Translations under genes and position numbers: made by a program
Notes under the pieces: model-generated
The model's database searches: none
The model's input: the letters and a program-made list of their open reading frames with translations, nothing else
Told to the model about the DNA's origin: nothing
Assembly: GCF_001457695.1 (NCBI RefSeq)
Contig: NZ_LN831025.1
Coordinates: 496,001 to 560,000, forward strand
Source: Campylobacter jejuni
GTDB taxonomy: Bacteria; Campylobacterota; Campylobacteria; Campylobacterales; Campylobacteraceae
DNA length: 64,000 bases
Direction: 5' to 3'
Shown: positions 1 to 10,322 of the stretch, piece after piece
Layout of the letters: each line of letters begins with the position of its first letter
Numbering within the stretch: the stretch's first letter is position 1

Positions 1-1
1 A

Positions 2-469
2 ACTTTTGATTATACTTATAAATTTATACTTAAAAAAGATGAGAGAGCTAGTGTGCAGATTAAAGAAATAGGCTATGAAGATAAGGTACAAAATTTTGAT
101 TTTTATTGGACTTTGTTTGATAATACTAATATCATCGTACATTCGAAATTTCGCAAATATCCGCGTCAATTTGTGATGAGTTTAAGAAGAAATTTAGATT
201 GGGTAACTCAAACTTTAATACCTGATTATACTAATCCACATATTGATAGAGCAAGACTTATTTTAGAATTTAGTGGTTATAATAAAGGTTTGGCAACTTT
301 TACGGTTTATATAGAAGATAAGGAATCTCGCTTAATGGTAGAATTTTTAGATCCGAGAAAAAAAGCTTTACAAAATCCACCGCAAAATAATCAGGTTGTT
401 CCTATGATTAATTTTAACGAACCTCAGGTAAAACCATTAACAAGCAAAGAAAATAATAATAGCAATTAA
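2..469 (+). CDS. Unknown protein, 5' end outside the window (partial)
   Basis: The frame is open from base 2, so the GTG at 53 is an internal codon and not the start. The visible 155 residues are charged and aromatic-rich with alternating hydrophobic positions suggesting beta strands, and end in an Asn/Gln/Pro-rich tail. There is no recognisable catalytic motif or transmembrane segment in the visible part. It lies 13 bases before the polyprenyl synthase in the same direction, so it is probably the first visible gene of the hem/pro/ubiD operon. I do not recognise a function. Confidence 0.75.
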   Translation, partial: TFDYTYKFILKKDERASVQIKEIGYEDKVQNFDFYWTLFDNTNIIVHSKFRKYPRQFVMSLRRNLDWVTQTLIPDYTNPHIDRARLILEFSGYNKGLATFTVYIEDKESRLMVEFLDPRKKALQNPPQNNQVVPMINFNEPQVKPLTSKENNNSN

Positions 470-482
470 CAAGGAAAAGATA

Positions 483-1376
483 GTGCAAAAAATAGATGAA
501 TTAATAAAACAGTTTTTACAAGAGCTTGGCTATGAACCTATTTTAAATATGCTTTCAAATGTAAAATCAGGAAAGAAATTACGCTCTAAATTATTATTAG
601 CTATCGCAGATGAGAGTGAGATTGCTTTTAAAATTTGTGCGGCTATAGAATTGATACATCTTGCTAGTTTGTTACATGATGATATTATCGATGAGAGTGA
701 ATTAAGGCGTGGAGCAAGATCTGTTAATGCTGAATTTGGTACAAAAAATGCTCTTATGTTGGGCGATATTTTGTATTCAAAAGCCTTTTATGAATTAAGC
801 AAAATGGATGCTAGATTTGCAAGTATTATTTCAGATGCTGTTGTAAAGCTTGCTATAGGCGAACTTATGGATGTTGATTTGGGAGAGAAATTTAATATCA
901 ATAAAGAAGCTTATTTGAAAATGATCTATAATAAAACAGCTGTTTTGATTGAAGCAAGTGCGAGATGCGGAGCTATTTTGGCTGGATTATATGAAAAAGA
1001 TTTTGCAGAATATGGTAAAAATTTAGGACTTGCTTTTCAGATGATTGATGATATTTTAGATATTAAGAGTGATGAAAAAATTCTTGGAAAACCTGCTATG
1101 AATGATTTTAAAGAGGGTAAGACTACCTTACCTTATATTTATCTTTATGAAAATTTGCAAGAACAAGATAGGATATATTTGCAGACTTTATTTAAAAAAG
1201 ATTTAAATGAAAATGAAAAAGAGTGGCTAAAAACTAAATTTGAAGAACAAAAAGCTTTAGAAAAAGCTATTTTAGAAGCTAAAACTTATGCAAAAAAGGC
1301 TAGTAAAGCGATTGAAAAATATGATAATAACAAGCTTAATGATATTATTAAAGCTATGATAGATAGGGAATTTTAA
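483..1376 (+). CDS. ispB: Long-chain trans-polyprenyl diphosphate synthase
   Basis: 297 aa. It adds isopentenyl diphosphate units to an allylic primer to make the side chain of the respiratory quinone (menaquinone in this group). The first Asp-rich motif is seen as LLHDDIIDE near residue 65 and the second as FQMIDDILD near residue 190. The residues 4 and 5 positions before the first motif are small (Ser and Ala), which in this family favours long products over farnesyl diphosphate. The start is GTG at 483 behind an AAGGA-type ribosome site. Its stop overlaps the hemA start by one base. The ispB symbol follows epsilonproteobacterial usage; exact chain length cannot be read from the sequence. 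Confidence 0.88.
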   Translation: MQKIDELIKQFLQELGYEPILNMLSNVKSGKKLRSKLLLAIADESEIAFKICAAIELIHLASLLHDDIIDESELRRGARSVNAEFGTKNALMLGDILYSKAFYELSKMDARFASIISDAVVKLAIGELMDVDLGEKFNINKEAYLKMIYNKTAVLIEASARCGAILAGLYEKDFAEYGKNLGLAFQMIDDILDIKSDEKILGKPAMNDFKEGKTTLPYIYLYENLQEQDRIYLQTLFKKDLNENEKEWLKTKFEEQKALEKAILEAKTYAKKASKAIEKYDNNKLNDIIKAMIDREF

Positions 1377-2674
1377 TGTATTATTGTATATCTTTTACTC
1401 ATAAAAATACAGATATTGCCTTAAGGGAAAAGTTAAGCTTTTTCAATGAAGCTAAAAAAAGTGAGTTTTTAAAAATCATTAGCACTCATGAAAATATTGA
1501 AGAATGTTTGGTTATAAGTACTTGCAATCGTGTTGAAATTGTTGCTTTTGTAAAAATGGCTTGTGCGGAGTTTATTGTTAAATCTTTGGCTTTGCTTTGT
1601 GATGTGGATAAAGATATTTTACTTGAAAAAGCTGATATTTTTGAAGATAGTGGAGCAATCCATCATCTTTTTTCCGTAGCAAGTTCTTTGGATAGTTTGG
1701 TGGTTGGAGAAACTCAGATAGCAGGGCAATTAAAAGATGCCTTTGCTTTTGCAGTAAAAAATAATTTTTGCGGAGTACATCTTTCAAGAGCAGTACATAG
1801 TGCTTTTAAATGTGCTGCTAAGGTACGCAATGAAACTCAAATTTCTAAAAATCCTATCTCTGTAGCTAGTGTTGCCGTGGCAAAAGCAAAAGAACTTGCA
1901 GATTTAACGCAAAAAAAAGCTGTTGTTATTGGAGCTGGAGAGATGGGAGAACTTGCGGCAAAACATTTAATTGCTGCGGGTGCTAAAGTGATTATTTTAA
2001 ATCGTGATTTACAAAAAGCTAAAGATTTGTGTGAGAGACTTGGTGTTTTAAGCGAATATGATAGTTTAGAAAATTTAAAAAAATATTTAAATCAATACGA
2101 GTTTTTTTTCTCAGCTACTAATGCACCAAATGCTATTATTACAAATTCTCTAATAGAAGAACTTCCTTATAAAAGGTATTTTTTTGATATTGCAGTTCCA
2201 AGGGATATTGATATCAATGAAAATGAAAATATATCTGTTTTTGCCGTAGATGATCTTGAGATTGTGGTTCAAAAAAATTTAGCACTAAGAGAACAAGAAG
2301 CTCGTATGGCTTATGGGATAATAGGTCGTGAAACAAGTGAATTTTTTAGGTATTTAAACGATTTGGCTTTGATGCCTATTATCAAAGCCATACGCTTGCA
2401 AGCTAAAGAATATGCAGATAAACAACTTGAAATTGCGTTAAAAAAAGGATATTTGAAAAAATCTGATAAAGAAGAGGCTAGAAAGTTGATTCATCAAGTT
2501 TTTAAGGCTTTTTTACACACACCTACTGTGAATTTGAAACATTTACAAGGTAAAATGCAAAGCGATACAGTGATTAATGCTATGCGTTATGTTTTTGATT
2601 TACAAAATAATCTTGAAGGTTTAAATCAATATAAATGTGAATTTGATATGGAGAATAATGATGAGATTTACTAA
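1376..2674 (+). CDS. hemA: Glutamyl-tRNA reductase
   Basis: 432 aa. It reduces glutamyl-tRNA to glutamate-1-semialdehyde with NADPH, the first committed step of C5 tetrapyrrole synthesis. The catalytic Cys motif ISTCNRVE is near residue 50, the substrate-domain signature [12 protein letters not shown] near 108-119, and a Rossmann motif GAGEMG near 187. The C-terminal helical dimerisation domain is present, so it is full length. It overlaps proS by 17 bases and shares an operon with hemC, so two haem-pathway enzymes are co-transcribed. Confidence 0.96.
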   Translation: MYYCISFTHKNTDIALREKLSFFNEAKKSEFLKIISTHENIEECLVISTCNRVEIVAFVKMACAEFIVKSLALLCDVDKDILLEKADIFEDSGAIHHLFSVASSLDSLVVGETQIAGQLKDAFAFAVKNNFCGVHLSRAVHSAFKCAAKVRNETQISKNPISVASVAVAKAKELADLTQKKAVVIGAGEMGELAAKHLIAAGAKVIILNRDLQKAKDLCERLGVLSEYDSLENLKKYLNQYEFFFSATNAPNAIITNSLIEELPYKRYFFDIAVPRDIDINENENISVFAVDDLEIVVQKNLALREQEARMAYGIIGRETSEFFRYLNDLALMPIIKAIRLQAKEYADKQLEIALKKGYLKKSDKEEARKLIHQVFKAFLHTPTVNLKHLQGKMQSDTVINAMRYVFDLQNNLEGLNQYKCEFDMENNDEIY

Positions 2675-4367
2675 ATTTTATGCACCAAGTTTAAAAGAAG
2701 CACCAAAAGATGCGAGTTTGCCTAGTCATATTTTTTTAACGCGTGCGGGTTTTGTAGAACAAATTGGCAGTGGACTTTATAATTTCTTGCCTTTGGGAAA
2801 AAGAGTTTTAGATAAGATTAAAAATATAGTTAAAGAAGAAATGGATAAGGCTGGAGCACAAGAAGTAAATCTTAGTTTTATCACTCCTGCAAGTTTGTGG
2901 CAAGAAAGTGGGCGTTATAATGTTTTTGGAAAAGAACTTTTGCGTTTTAAAGACAGAAAAGAAAATGAATTTGTTTTAGGTCCAACACATGAAGAAGCTA
3001 TGCTTTCTTTGGTAAAAAACAAAATCACAAGCTATAAACAACTTCCTTTGCATTTATATCAAATTGGACTTAAATTTCGTGATGAAGCAAGGCCTAGATT
3101 TGGGCTTTTAAGATGTCGTGAATTTCTAATGAAAGATGGATACAGTTTTCATGCTAATGAAGAAGATTTAGGGCGTGAGTTTGAGCTTATGTATAAAACT
3201 TATTCTCAAATTTTACAAAGAATGGGGCTTGATTTTAGAGCAGTTGAAGCTGATAGTGGGGCTATTGGTGGAAGTGGTTCTAAGGAATTTATGGTTTTAG
3301 CAAAAAATGGAGAAGATGATATTTTAATTTGTGAAAATTGTGATTATGCGGCTAATGTTGAAGCTGCAAAAAGAGCTAAAAAAACTTGTCAAGATGAGCG
3401 TCCTGAAGCAAATTATGCGAGTAAATTTCACACTCCAAATATTAAAACTATAGATTCTTTAGCACAATTTTTTAAAATCAATGCTTTTTATACGATTAAA
3501 GCAGTGGTAAAAAAAGCTATTTACGAAAATGAAAGCAAATTAGTTGTGTTTTTTATAAGAGGAAGTGATGATTTACAAGAAATCAAGGCTCAAAATGCTT
3601 GTAGTGCCCTTGAACTAGTCGATGCGAGCGAAGAAGAATTAGAAAAAGCTGGTTTGGTAGCTGGTTTTATAGGTTTTGTGGGATTAAAAGATGTAGATTT
3701 TTATATAGATTTTGAGCTTGAAAACGAAAAGCAGATGATTATGGGTGCGAATGAAAAAGATTATCATTTAATCGGCATTGATGTTGTAAATTTAAACAAA
3801 GATCGTTTTAAAGATTTGATTGAAGTTAAGGAAGGGGATTGCTGTGCTAAATGTGGAGCAAAATTAAAACAAAGCAAAGGTATAGAAGTAGGGCATATTT
3901 TTAAACTCGGACAAAAATATTCTAAAGCGATGAATGCAAATTTTTTAGATGAAAATGGCAAAAGCCAGCCTTTTTACATGGGATGTTACGGTATAGGTGT
4001 TTCACGCTTATTGGCTGTAGCTATTGAAGCAAATCATGATGAAAAAGGATGTATTTGGAATAAAACTTTAGCTCCTTTTGTGCTTGAAATTATTATTTCA
4101 AATCTCAAAGATGAAAAGGCTTTAGAATTTGCTAATAAGCTTTATGAGGATTTAACTAATCTTGGATTAGAAGTATTGCTTGATGATAGAAATGAGCGTT
4201 TTGGGGTTAAAATGAATGATTTTGAACTTATGGGTTTTCCTTATGCATTAGTTATTGGTAAAGGATTAGAAAATAATGAAATAGAGTTTATCCAAAGAGA
4301 AGGTTTGATAAAAGAACTTATAAAAACTGATGAACTTATGGAAATTCTTAAAAAGAAAGTGTTATGA
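2658..4367 (+). CDS. proS: Prolyl-tRNA synthetase (bacterial type, with editing domain)
   Basis: 569 aa, normal for the bacterial long form. It charges tRNA-Pro. Class II motif 2 is visible as [17 protein letters not shown], followed by an inserted editing (YbaK-like) domain at about residues 225-390 and a C-terminal anticodon-binding domain. The GGAG at 2650-2653 precedes two consecutive ATGs (2658 and 2661); the second has the more usual spacing. A longer in-frame start at 2637 lacks a ribosome site. It overlaps the end of hemA and its stop overlaps the next ATG. Confidence 0.96.
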   Translation: MMRFTKFYAPSLKEAPKDASLPSHIFLTRAGFVEQIGSGLYNFLPLGKRVLDKIKNIVKEEMDKAGAQEVNLSFITPASLWQESGRYNVFGKELLRFKDRKENEFVLGPTHEEAMLSLVKNKITSYKQLPLHLYQIGLKFRDEARPRFGLLRCREFLMKDGYSFHANEEDLGREFELMYKTYSQILQRMGLDFRAVEADSGAIGGSGSKEFMVLAKNGEDDILICENCDYAANVEAAKRAKKTCQDERPEANYASKFHTPNIKTIDSLAQFFKINAFYTIKAVVKKAIYENESKLVVFFIRGSDDLQEIKAQNACSALELVDASEEELEKAGLVAGFIGFVGLKDVDFYIDFELENEKQMIMGANEKDYHLIGIDVVNLNKDRFKDLIEVKEGDCCAKCGAKLKQSKGIEVGHIFKLGQKYSKAMNANFLDENGKSQPFYMGCYGIGVSRLLAVAIEANHDEKGCIWNKTLAPFVLEIIISNLKDEKALEFANKLYEDLTNLGLEVLLDDRNERFGVKMNDFELMGFPYALVIGKGLENNEIEFIQREGLIKELIKTDELMEILKKKVL

Positions 4368-4753
4368 ATTATAAATTAAGTTTAAGCCCTTTATTTGTAC
4401 TTGAAATTATTGCAAGTATACTTTTTATAGTGTTTTTTGGTTTTGGTAATTTTTTATTTTTCATACTTTTGAGTATGATTTTTGGTGCGGTTTTATTGGG
4501 AATTTTTTGGAAAAATATGCTTGAATTTCAAATGGGCGGCTTAAAGGATATGTTAACACAATTTTCTTTTGTTATTGCAGGGTTTTTACTTATTTTTCCA
4601 GGGATTATTACAAGTGTTTTTGGAATTTTTGTATTTTTCTTTGGTATTGCTTTGAAATTAATAACTAAATCAAAATATCAATACACCAAGCAAGAGTATC
4701 AAAATTCTAATGAAGAAATTATTGATGTTGAAATTATAGAGGATAGAAAATGA
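4364..4753 (+). CDS. FxsA-like integral membrane protein
   Basis: 129 aa with four hydrophobic segments (about residues 8-25, 27-47, 63-80 and 81-98) and a charged C-terminal tail. The [13 protein letters not shown] stretch matches the Pro-Gly signature of the FxsA family, whose E. coli member affects exclusion of phage T7 by F plasmids; the molecular role is unknown. It overlaps proS and hemC by 4 bases each (ATGA junctions), implying translational coupling. Confidence 0.75.
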   Translation: MNYKLSLSPLFVLEIIASILFIVFFGFGNFLFFILLSMIFGAVLLGIFWKNMLEFQMGGLKDMLTQFSFVIAGFLLIFPGIITSVFGIFVFFFGIALKLITKSKYQYTKQEYQNSNEEIIDVEIIEDRK

Positions 4754-5673
4754 AGCTTATTATCGCAACAAGAAAAAGTCAATTAGCTCTTTGGCAAAGT
4801 GAGCATGTAGCCCAAATTTTAAAAAATACACATCAAATTGAAGTGCTTTTAGAAGGTTTTAAAACAAAAGGCGATGTTTTGCTGGATTCTCCTTTGGCAA
4901 AAATTGGTGGTAAAGGACTTTTTACAAAAGAACTTGAAGAAAGTATGTTAAGAAAAGAAGCACACTTAGCGGTGCATAGTTTAAAAGATGTGCCTAGTTT
5001 TTTTCCTCAAGGTTTAGTTTTGGCGGCGGTAAGTAAAAGAGAGCAAAGCAATGATGCTATGCTAAGTCAAAATTATAAAGATTTTCTTTCTTTGCCAAAA
5101 GGTGCAAAAATAGGCACTACTAGTCTTAGACGCAAGATGCAGCTTTTATTGTTAAGACCTGATTTAGAAATTGTTTCTTTGCGTGGTAATGTTAATTCTC
5201 GTATAGAGAAATTAAAAAATAATAAATTTGATGCGATTATTTTAGCTATGGCGGGAATTAAACGCTTAAACTTAGATAAGCAAGTGAATTTTGTTTATGA
5301 ATTTAGTAAAGATGAGCTTATTCCTGCAGCTTCTCAAGGAGCTTTAGGTATAGAAAGTATAAATGATGAAAAAATTTTAAAACTTTTAAAATGTTTAAAT
5401 GATGAAAATGCTTTGATTGAAACAAGCATTGAAAGAGAATTTATTGCTACTTTAGAAGGGGGTTGTCAAGTTCCTATAGGTATTAACGCAGAGCTTTTAG
5501 GAGATGAAATTTGTGTGCGTGCGGTACTTGGACTACCCGATGGAAGTGAAATTTTAAAAGATAAAAGAATGATTAAAAAGAATGATTTTAAAGGTTTTGG
5601 GGAGAGTTTGGCTAAGGAGTTTATTGCTAAAGGTGCTAAAGAACTTTTAAAAAAAGCTGAGAGTATGATATGA
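4750..5673 (+). CDS. hemC: Hydroxymethylbilane synthase (porphobilinogen deaminase)
   Basis: 307 aa. It polymerises four porphobilinogens into hydroxymethylbilane for haem synthesis. Recognisable blocks are IATRKSQLALWQ at the N-terminus, GGKGLFTKELEE, HSLKDVP, and GTTSLRR. The Cys that carries the dipyrromethane cofactor lies in LEGGCQVPIG near residue 239. It is full length, in operon with hemA, and overlaps ubiD by 4 bases. Confidence 0.96.
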   Translation: MKLIIATRKSQLALWQSEHVAQILKNTHQIEVLLEGFKTKGDVLLDSPLAKIGGKGLFTKELEESMLRKEAHLAVHSLKDVPSFFPQGLVLAAVSKREQSNDAMLSQNYKDFLSLPKGAKIGTTSLRRKMQLLLLRPDLEIVSLRGNVNSRIEKLKNNKFDAIILAMAGIKRLNLDKQVNFVYEFSKDELIPAASQGALGIESINDEKILKLLKCLNDENALIETSIEREFIATLEGGCQVPIGINAELLGDEICVRAVLGLPDGSEILKDKRMIKKNDFKGFGESLAKEFIAKGAKELLKKAESMI

Positions 5674-7472
5674 AAGAATTTATTCAAATTTTAAAAGAAA
5701 ATGATCTTTTAAGGGTAATTGAAGAGCCTGTAGATGTAGATCTTGAAATCGCTCATTTAGCTTATATAGAAGCTAAAAAAGGAGAAAAAGGTAAGGCTTT
5801 ATTATTTAAAAATCCTATAGATAAAAAATTAAATAAACAATATAAATTTCCTGTTTTGATGAATACTTTTTGCAATGAAAAGGCTTTAAATTTAGCTTTT
5901 GGGCGTGATTATGAAGAGGTGGCTGAAGAAATTTCAAAACTCACCAAGCTTCATATTCCTACGAGTTTTAAAGCAAAAATGGATTTTTTTATGAATTTGT
6001 TAAGTTTTAAAAATGTTCCTCCTAAAAGACTGAAAAAAAATAAAGCCTTGTATGATTATGAAATTTTAAACTCCCTTGAAGAACTTCCCATGCTAAAAAC
6101 TTGGGAAGATGATGCGGGTAAATTTATTACCATGGGGCAAGTTTATACACAAAATTTAGATAAAACTCAAAATAATCTTGGAATGTATCGTTTGCAAATG
6201 AGTGATAAAAATGAACTTTTAATGCATTGGCAAATTCATAAAGATGGAGCAAATTTTTATCACGAATACAAAAATGCTGGTTTTAAAAAAATGCCTGTAA
6301 GTATAGCCATAGGTGGAGATCCGCTTTATATTTGGTGTTCTCAAGCACCTTTACCTAAGGGAATTTTTGAACTTTTGCTTTATGGTTTTATTAAAAAAAC
6401 TCCTGTAAAACTTACTCCTTGTGAAAATGGTATTTTTGTGCCTTATGATAGTGATGTAGTTATTGAAGGTTATGTGGATTTAGAAGAGTTTAAAATCGAA
6501 GGTCCTTTTGGAGATCATACGGGTTTTTATACTCCTGCTGAACTTTTTCCTGTGATGAAAGTAGAAAAAATTTATGCTAAAAAAGATGCGATCTATCAAG
6601 CAACGGTTGTAGGGAAACCTCCTTTAGAAGATAAGATCATGGGGCTTGGTACTGAAAGAATTTTTTTACCCTTGCTTCAAACTTCGGTGCCTGATTTACT
6701 TGATTATAATATGCCTGAAAATGGAGTCTTTCATAATCTTATCTTAGCAAAAATCGATGTAAAATATCCTGCTCATGCACAACAAATTATGCATGCATTT
6801 TGGGGAGTAGGGCAAATGAGTTTTGTTAAACATGCAATTTTTGTAGATAAAAATGCACCTTCTTTGAAAGATTATGATGCTTTAATTCCTTATATTTTAA
6901 ATCGTTTTGATGCGGAAAAAATTTTAATTTCAGAAGGAATTTGTGATCAATTAGATCATGCTTCGCCTAATTCTTGTTTTGGGGGTAAAGCAGGACTTGA
7001 TGCTTGTGAAGAAATACAAGTTGAAGAGCTTGAAATTTTAGAAGATGAAAAATTACTAGAACTTTTTAAAACTAAGGTAGAACTTTTAAATTTAAAGCAA
7101 TTTTATAAAGAAAGTAAAAGTCCTATAGTTTGTATTTTGCTTGATAAAAAAGAAAAAATCGAACAAAGTTTTGACAAACTTTTAGAATTTAAAAAACATT
7201 TTAGGATTTTAGTATTTTTAGATGCTGAAAATAAGCTTGAAAATTCTTATATGCTTGTTTGGCGTGTGGTAAATAATATAGATGCTAAAAGAGATATTTT
7301 TATCAAAGAAGAAAGACTTGGAGTAGATGCAAGTGCTAAAGGTGAAGCTGAGGGTTATTTAAGAGCTTGGCCTAAGCAAACAGATTGCACTAAAAGCGTG
7401 ATAGAAGATTTGATCTTGCGTAATATTTTAGAAAATAATCCAGATCTTTTTAATAAATTTGAAATTTTTTAA
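5670..7472 (+). CDS. ubiD: UbiD-family prenyl-FMN-dependent decarboxylase
   Basis: 600 aa, typical of large UbiD decarboxylases. The conserved region includes EGPFGDHTGFYTP near residue 280, with the catalytic Glu/Asp cluster and the downstream metal/prFMN residues. The family removes a carboxyl group from aromatic acids using prenylated FMN. In an organism that makes menaquinone by the futalosine route, the likely substrate is a dihydroxynaphthoate intermediate rather than the ubiquinone precursor; that is inference from lineage. It is the last gene of the upstream operon; no strong terminator separates it from flaG. Confidence 0.85.
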   Translation: MKEFIQILKENDLLRVIEEPVDVDLEIAHLAYIEAKKGEKGKALLFKNPIDKKLNKQYKFPVLMNTFCNEKALNLAFGRDYEEVAEEISKLTKLHIPTSFKAKMDFFMNLLSFKNVPPKRLKKNKALYDYEILNSLEELPMLKTWEDDAGKFITMGQVYTQNLDKTQNNLGMYRLQMSDKNELLMHWQIHKDGANFYHEYKNAGFKKMPVSIAIGGDPLYIWCSQAPLPKGIFELLLYGFIKKTPVKLTPCENGIFVPYDSDVVIEGYVDLEEFKIEGPFGDHTGFYTPAELFPVMKVEKIYAKKDAIYQATVVGKPPLEDKIMGLGTERIFLPLLQTSVPDLLDYNMPENGVFHNLILAKIDVKYPAHAQQIMHAFWGVGQMSFVKHAIFVDKNAPSLKDYDALIPYILNRFDAEKILISEGICDQLDHASPNSCFGGKAGLDACEEIQVEELEILEDEKLLELFKTKVELLNLKQFYKESKSPIVCILLDKKEKIEQSFDKLLEFKKHFRILVFLDAENKLENSYMLVWRVVNNIDAKRDIFIKEERLGVDASAKGEAEGYLRAWPKQTDCTKSVIEDLILRNILENNPDLFNKFEIF

Positions 7473-7498
7473 GATAATTGAGATTTATTTTAAAATTT

Positions 7499-7513
7499 TG
7501 GCACAGTTTTTGC
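7499..7513 (+). promoter_or_regulatory. Sigma-54 promoter of flaG-fliD-fliS
   Basis: TGGCAC at 7499-7504, five bases, then TTGC at 7510-7513. The GG and GC dinucleotides are separated by exactly 10 bases, a perfect match to the RpoN -24/-12 consensus. It is followed by a leader of roughly 100 bases to the flaG ATG. In Campylobacter, RpoN with FlgSR controls middle flagellar genes. Confidence 0.85.
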
Positions 7514-7627
7514 TTATTATTTTTTATTATTGAAAAATAAAATTTTCTTTATAGGTGTTCATAAATTTATAAATTTGTCGATATAAGCTTTTAACTAGCA
7601 ATAGGAAATTTTAAAAAGGATTTTAAA

Positions 7628-7993
7628 ATGGAAATATCGAAGGCAAATGGGCAAATGGATACAGCTTTGGCAAACATTAGCCAAAGAACAAGTGAGACAC
7701 AGGCTAGTTTAAACATTCAAACCGATAGAAGTCAAAGCCAAGGAGGCGATGATGGACAGCAACGAGGTGTGAGTGAAAAGTTAGCTGATATTGCAAAAAA
7801 GTTAAATGAGCAAATGGATTCTCTAGATACCAATGTTCGTTTTGGTTATAGTGATAAAATCGGTTCTATGTATATTAGCGTGACTGAAAAAAGTACTGGA
7901 AGGGAAATCCGTCAAATTCCTAGCGAAGAAGCTATGAGATTAGCTGAGTATTTTAGGGATGTGATAGGAATGATATTTGATAAGGAGAGTTAA
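7628..7993 (+). CDS. flaG: FlaG-family flagellar protein
   Basis: 121 aa. The C-terminal half carries the FlaG signature (LNTVRFGY-like LDTNVRFGYSDK, then IRQIPSEEAM and a terminal hydrophobic helix); the N-terminal half is polar and Gln/Ser-rich. FlaG proteins influence filament length. The ATG at 7628 follows AAAAAGGA. It is first in a cluster with fliD two bases downstream, behind the sigma-54 promoter. Confidence 0.92.
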   Translation: MEISKANGQMDTALANISQRTSETQASLNIQTDRSQSQGGDDGQQRGVSEKLADIAKKLNEQMDSLDTNVRFGYSDKIGSMYISVTEKSTGREIRQIPSEEAMRLAEYFRDVIGMIFDKES

Positions 7994-7995
7994 AA

Positions 7996-9924
7996 ATGGC
8001 ATTTGGTAGTCTATCTAGTTTAGGATTTGGTTCTGGGGTTTTAACTCAAGATACTATAGATAAATTAAAAGAAGCAGAGCAAAAAGCTCGTATTGATCCT
8101 TATACTAAAAAAATTGAAGAAAATACAACCAAACAAAAAGATTTAACAGAAATCAAAACTAAATTACTAAGTTTTCAGACGGCTGTTTCATCATTAGCTG
8201 ATGCTACGGTTTTTGCGAAAAGAAAAGTTGTAGGAAGTATTAGCGATAATCCTCCAGCAAGTCTTACGGTTAATTCGGGTGTTGCTTTACAAAGCATGAA
8301 TATCAATGTTACTCAACTTGCACAAAAAGATGTGTATCAAAGTCAAGGATTGGCAAATGACGGTGGTTTTGTTAATGCACAATTAAATGGAACTGCCGAT
8401 CTTACTTTTTTTTCAAATGGCAAAGAATATACTGTTACGGTAGATAAAAACACAACCTATAGAGATTTAGCTGATAAAATTAATGAAGCTAGTGGAGGAG
8501 AGATTGTCGCTAAGATTGTAAACACAGGAGAGAAAGGCACTCCTTACCGCTTAACTTTAACCAGTAAAGAAACAGGCGAAGACAGTGCGATAAGTTTCTA
8601 TGCAGGAAAAAAAGATGCGCAGGGTCAGTATAAAAGTGATTTAGAGGCAGAAAAAATATTCAAAAGTCTTGGATGGGAATTAGATACAACGAGTTCTATT
8701 GATCCAGCTAAGGATAAAAAAGGTTATGGTATTAAGGATGCTTCTTTGCATATCCAAACTGCGCAAAATGCAGAATTCACACTTGATGGTATTAAGATGT
8801 TTAGATCAAGTAATACTGTTACCGATCTTGGTGTAGGAATGACTTTAACTTTAAATAAAACAGGTGAAATTAATTTTGATGTACAGCAAGATTTTGAAGG
8901 TGTGACAAAAGCCATGCAAGATTTGGTGGATGCTTATAATGATTTAGTAACCAATCTTAATGCTGCAACTGACTATAATAGTGAAACTGGAACAAAAGGA
9001 ACTTTACAAGGCATCAGTGAAGTAAATTCAATACGCTCAAGCATTCTTGCTGATTTGTTTGATTCTCAAGTTGTTGATGGAACTACTGAAGATGCAAATG
9101 GTAATAAAGTAAACACTAAGGTTATGCTTTCTATGCAGGATTTTGGCTTAAGTTTAAATGATGCAGGCACTTTGAGTTTTGATTCTTCTAAATTTGAAAA
9201 AAAAGTTAAAGAAGATCCAGACTCTGCTGAAAGTTTTTTTTCAAATATTACTAAATACGAAGACATTAATCACACAGGAGAGGTAATTAAGACAGGAAGT
9301 TTAAGTAAATATCTTAATTCCAATGGAGGTAGTGCTAATGGTTTAGATTTTAAACCAGGAGATTTTACCATAGTTTTTAATAATCAAACATATGATTTAT
9401 CTAAAAATTCTGATGGTACTAATTTTAAATTAACAGGAAAAACAGAGGAAGAATTGCTTCAAAATTTAGCTAATCATATAAACAGCAAAGGTATTGAAGG
9501 TTTAAAAGTTAAGGTTGAATCTTATGATCAAAACAATGTTAAAGGGTTTAAGTTGAATTTTAGCGGAGATGGTAGCTCAGATTTTTCAATCAAAGGAGAT
9601 GCTAACATTCTCAAGGAATTAGGTTTGTCTGATGTAAATATAAGCTCTAAGCCTATAGAAGGTAAAGGTATTTTTTCAAAATTAAAAGCCACGTTGCAAG
9701 AGATGACTGGAAAAGATGGTTCAATTACAAAATATGATGAGAGTTTGACAAATGATATTAAATCATTAAATACCTCTAAAGACTCAACTCAGGTTATGAT
9801 TGATACAAGATATGATACAATGGCGAATCAATGGTTGCAATATGAGAGTATTTTAAATAAACTCAATCAACAGCTAAATACTGTAACTAATATGATTAAT
9901 GCGGCAAACAATTCTAATAATTAA
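7996..9924 (+). CDS. fliD: Flagellar filament cap protein (hook-associated protein 2)
   Basis: 642 aa. It caps the growing filament and guides flagellin insertion outside the cell; it is exported by the flagellar type III system, so no Sec signal is expected or seen. The N-terminal FliD_N domain (about residues 10-110) and the C-terminal coiled-coil region ending in MANQWLQYESILNKLN and TNMINAANN flank a variable, surface-exposed centre. A good AAGGAG site lies before the ATG. Co-transcribed with flaG and fliS. Confidence 0.96.
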   Translation: MAFGSLSSLGFGSGVLTQDTIDKLKEAEQKARIDPYTKKIEENTTKQKDLTEIKTKLLSFQTAVSSLADATVFAKRKVVGSISDNPPASLTVNSGVALQSMNINVTQLAQKDVYQSQGLANDGGFVNAQLNGTADLTFFSNGKEYTVTVDKNTTYRDLADKINEASGGEIVAKIVNTGEKGTPYRLTLTSKETGEDSAISFYAGKKDAQGQYKSDLEAEKIFKSLGWELDTTSSIDPAKDKKGYGIKDASLHIQTAQNAEFTLDGIKMFRSSNTVTDLGVGMTLTLNKTGEINFDVQQDFEGVTKAMQDLVDAYNDLVTNLNAATDYNSETGTKGTLQGISEVNSIRSSILADLFDSQVVDGTTEDANGNKVNTKVMLSMQDFGLSLNDAGTLSFDSSKFEKKVKEDPDSAESFFSNITKYEDINHTGEVIKTGSLSKYLNSNGGSANGLDFKPGDFTIVFNNQTYDLSKNSDGTNFKLTGKTEEELLQNLANHINSKGIEGLKVKVESYDQNNVKGFKLNFSGDGSSDFSIKGDANILKELGLSDVNISSKPIEGKGIFSKLKATLQEMTGKDGSITKYDESLTNDIKSLNTSKDSTQVMIDTRYDTMANQWLQYESILNKLNQQLNTVTNMINAANNSNN

Positions 9925-9935
9925 GGATAAAAAAG

Positions 9936-10322
9936 ATGCAAAATAATTTAGCCTATAATGCTTATTCTCAAAATCAAGTGGGGATAGAGTCTCCGCAAAA
10001 ACTTATTGAAATGCTTTATGAGGGAATTTTGCGTTTTTGTGCAAGAGCTAAAGTAGCCATAAGAAATGAAGATATAGAACAAAGAGTGTATTTTGTAAAA
10101 AGAACCACGGCTATTTTTATAGAGCTTATTAATACTTTAAACTATGAAAAAGGCGGAGAAGTGGCACATTATTTAAGCGGGCTTTATACAAGAGAAATTC
10201 AACTTTTATCTTTGGCAAATTTAGAAAATAACGAAGATAGAATCAATGAAGTTATAAATGTAACCAAAGGTTTACTAGAAGCTTGGAGAGAAGTGCATAA
10301 CAATGAAACAGTGGCTCAGTGA
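9936..10322 (+). CDS. fliS: Flagellin-specific export chaperone
   Basis: 128 aa. It binds the C-terminus of newly made flagellin and prevents premature polymerisation. The N-terminal NAYSQNQV and PQKLIEMLYEGILR motifs define the family, followed by a four-helix bundle. It starts 11 bases after fliD with GGATAAAAAAG upstream and overlaps the next gene by 20 bases. Confidence 0.95.
   Translation: MQNNLAYNAYSQNQVGIESPQKLIEMLYEGILRFCARAKVAIRNEDIEQRVYFVKRTTAIFIELINTLNYEKGGEVAHYLSGLYTREIQLLSLANLENNEDRINEVINVTKGLLEAWREVHNNETVAQ

Noticed and set aside
7562-7584. Full sigma-28 promoter before flaG
   Set aside because: CGATAT is present but the TAAA element is only 13 bases upstream, too close to call confidently; kept as a remark only.
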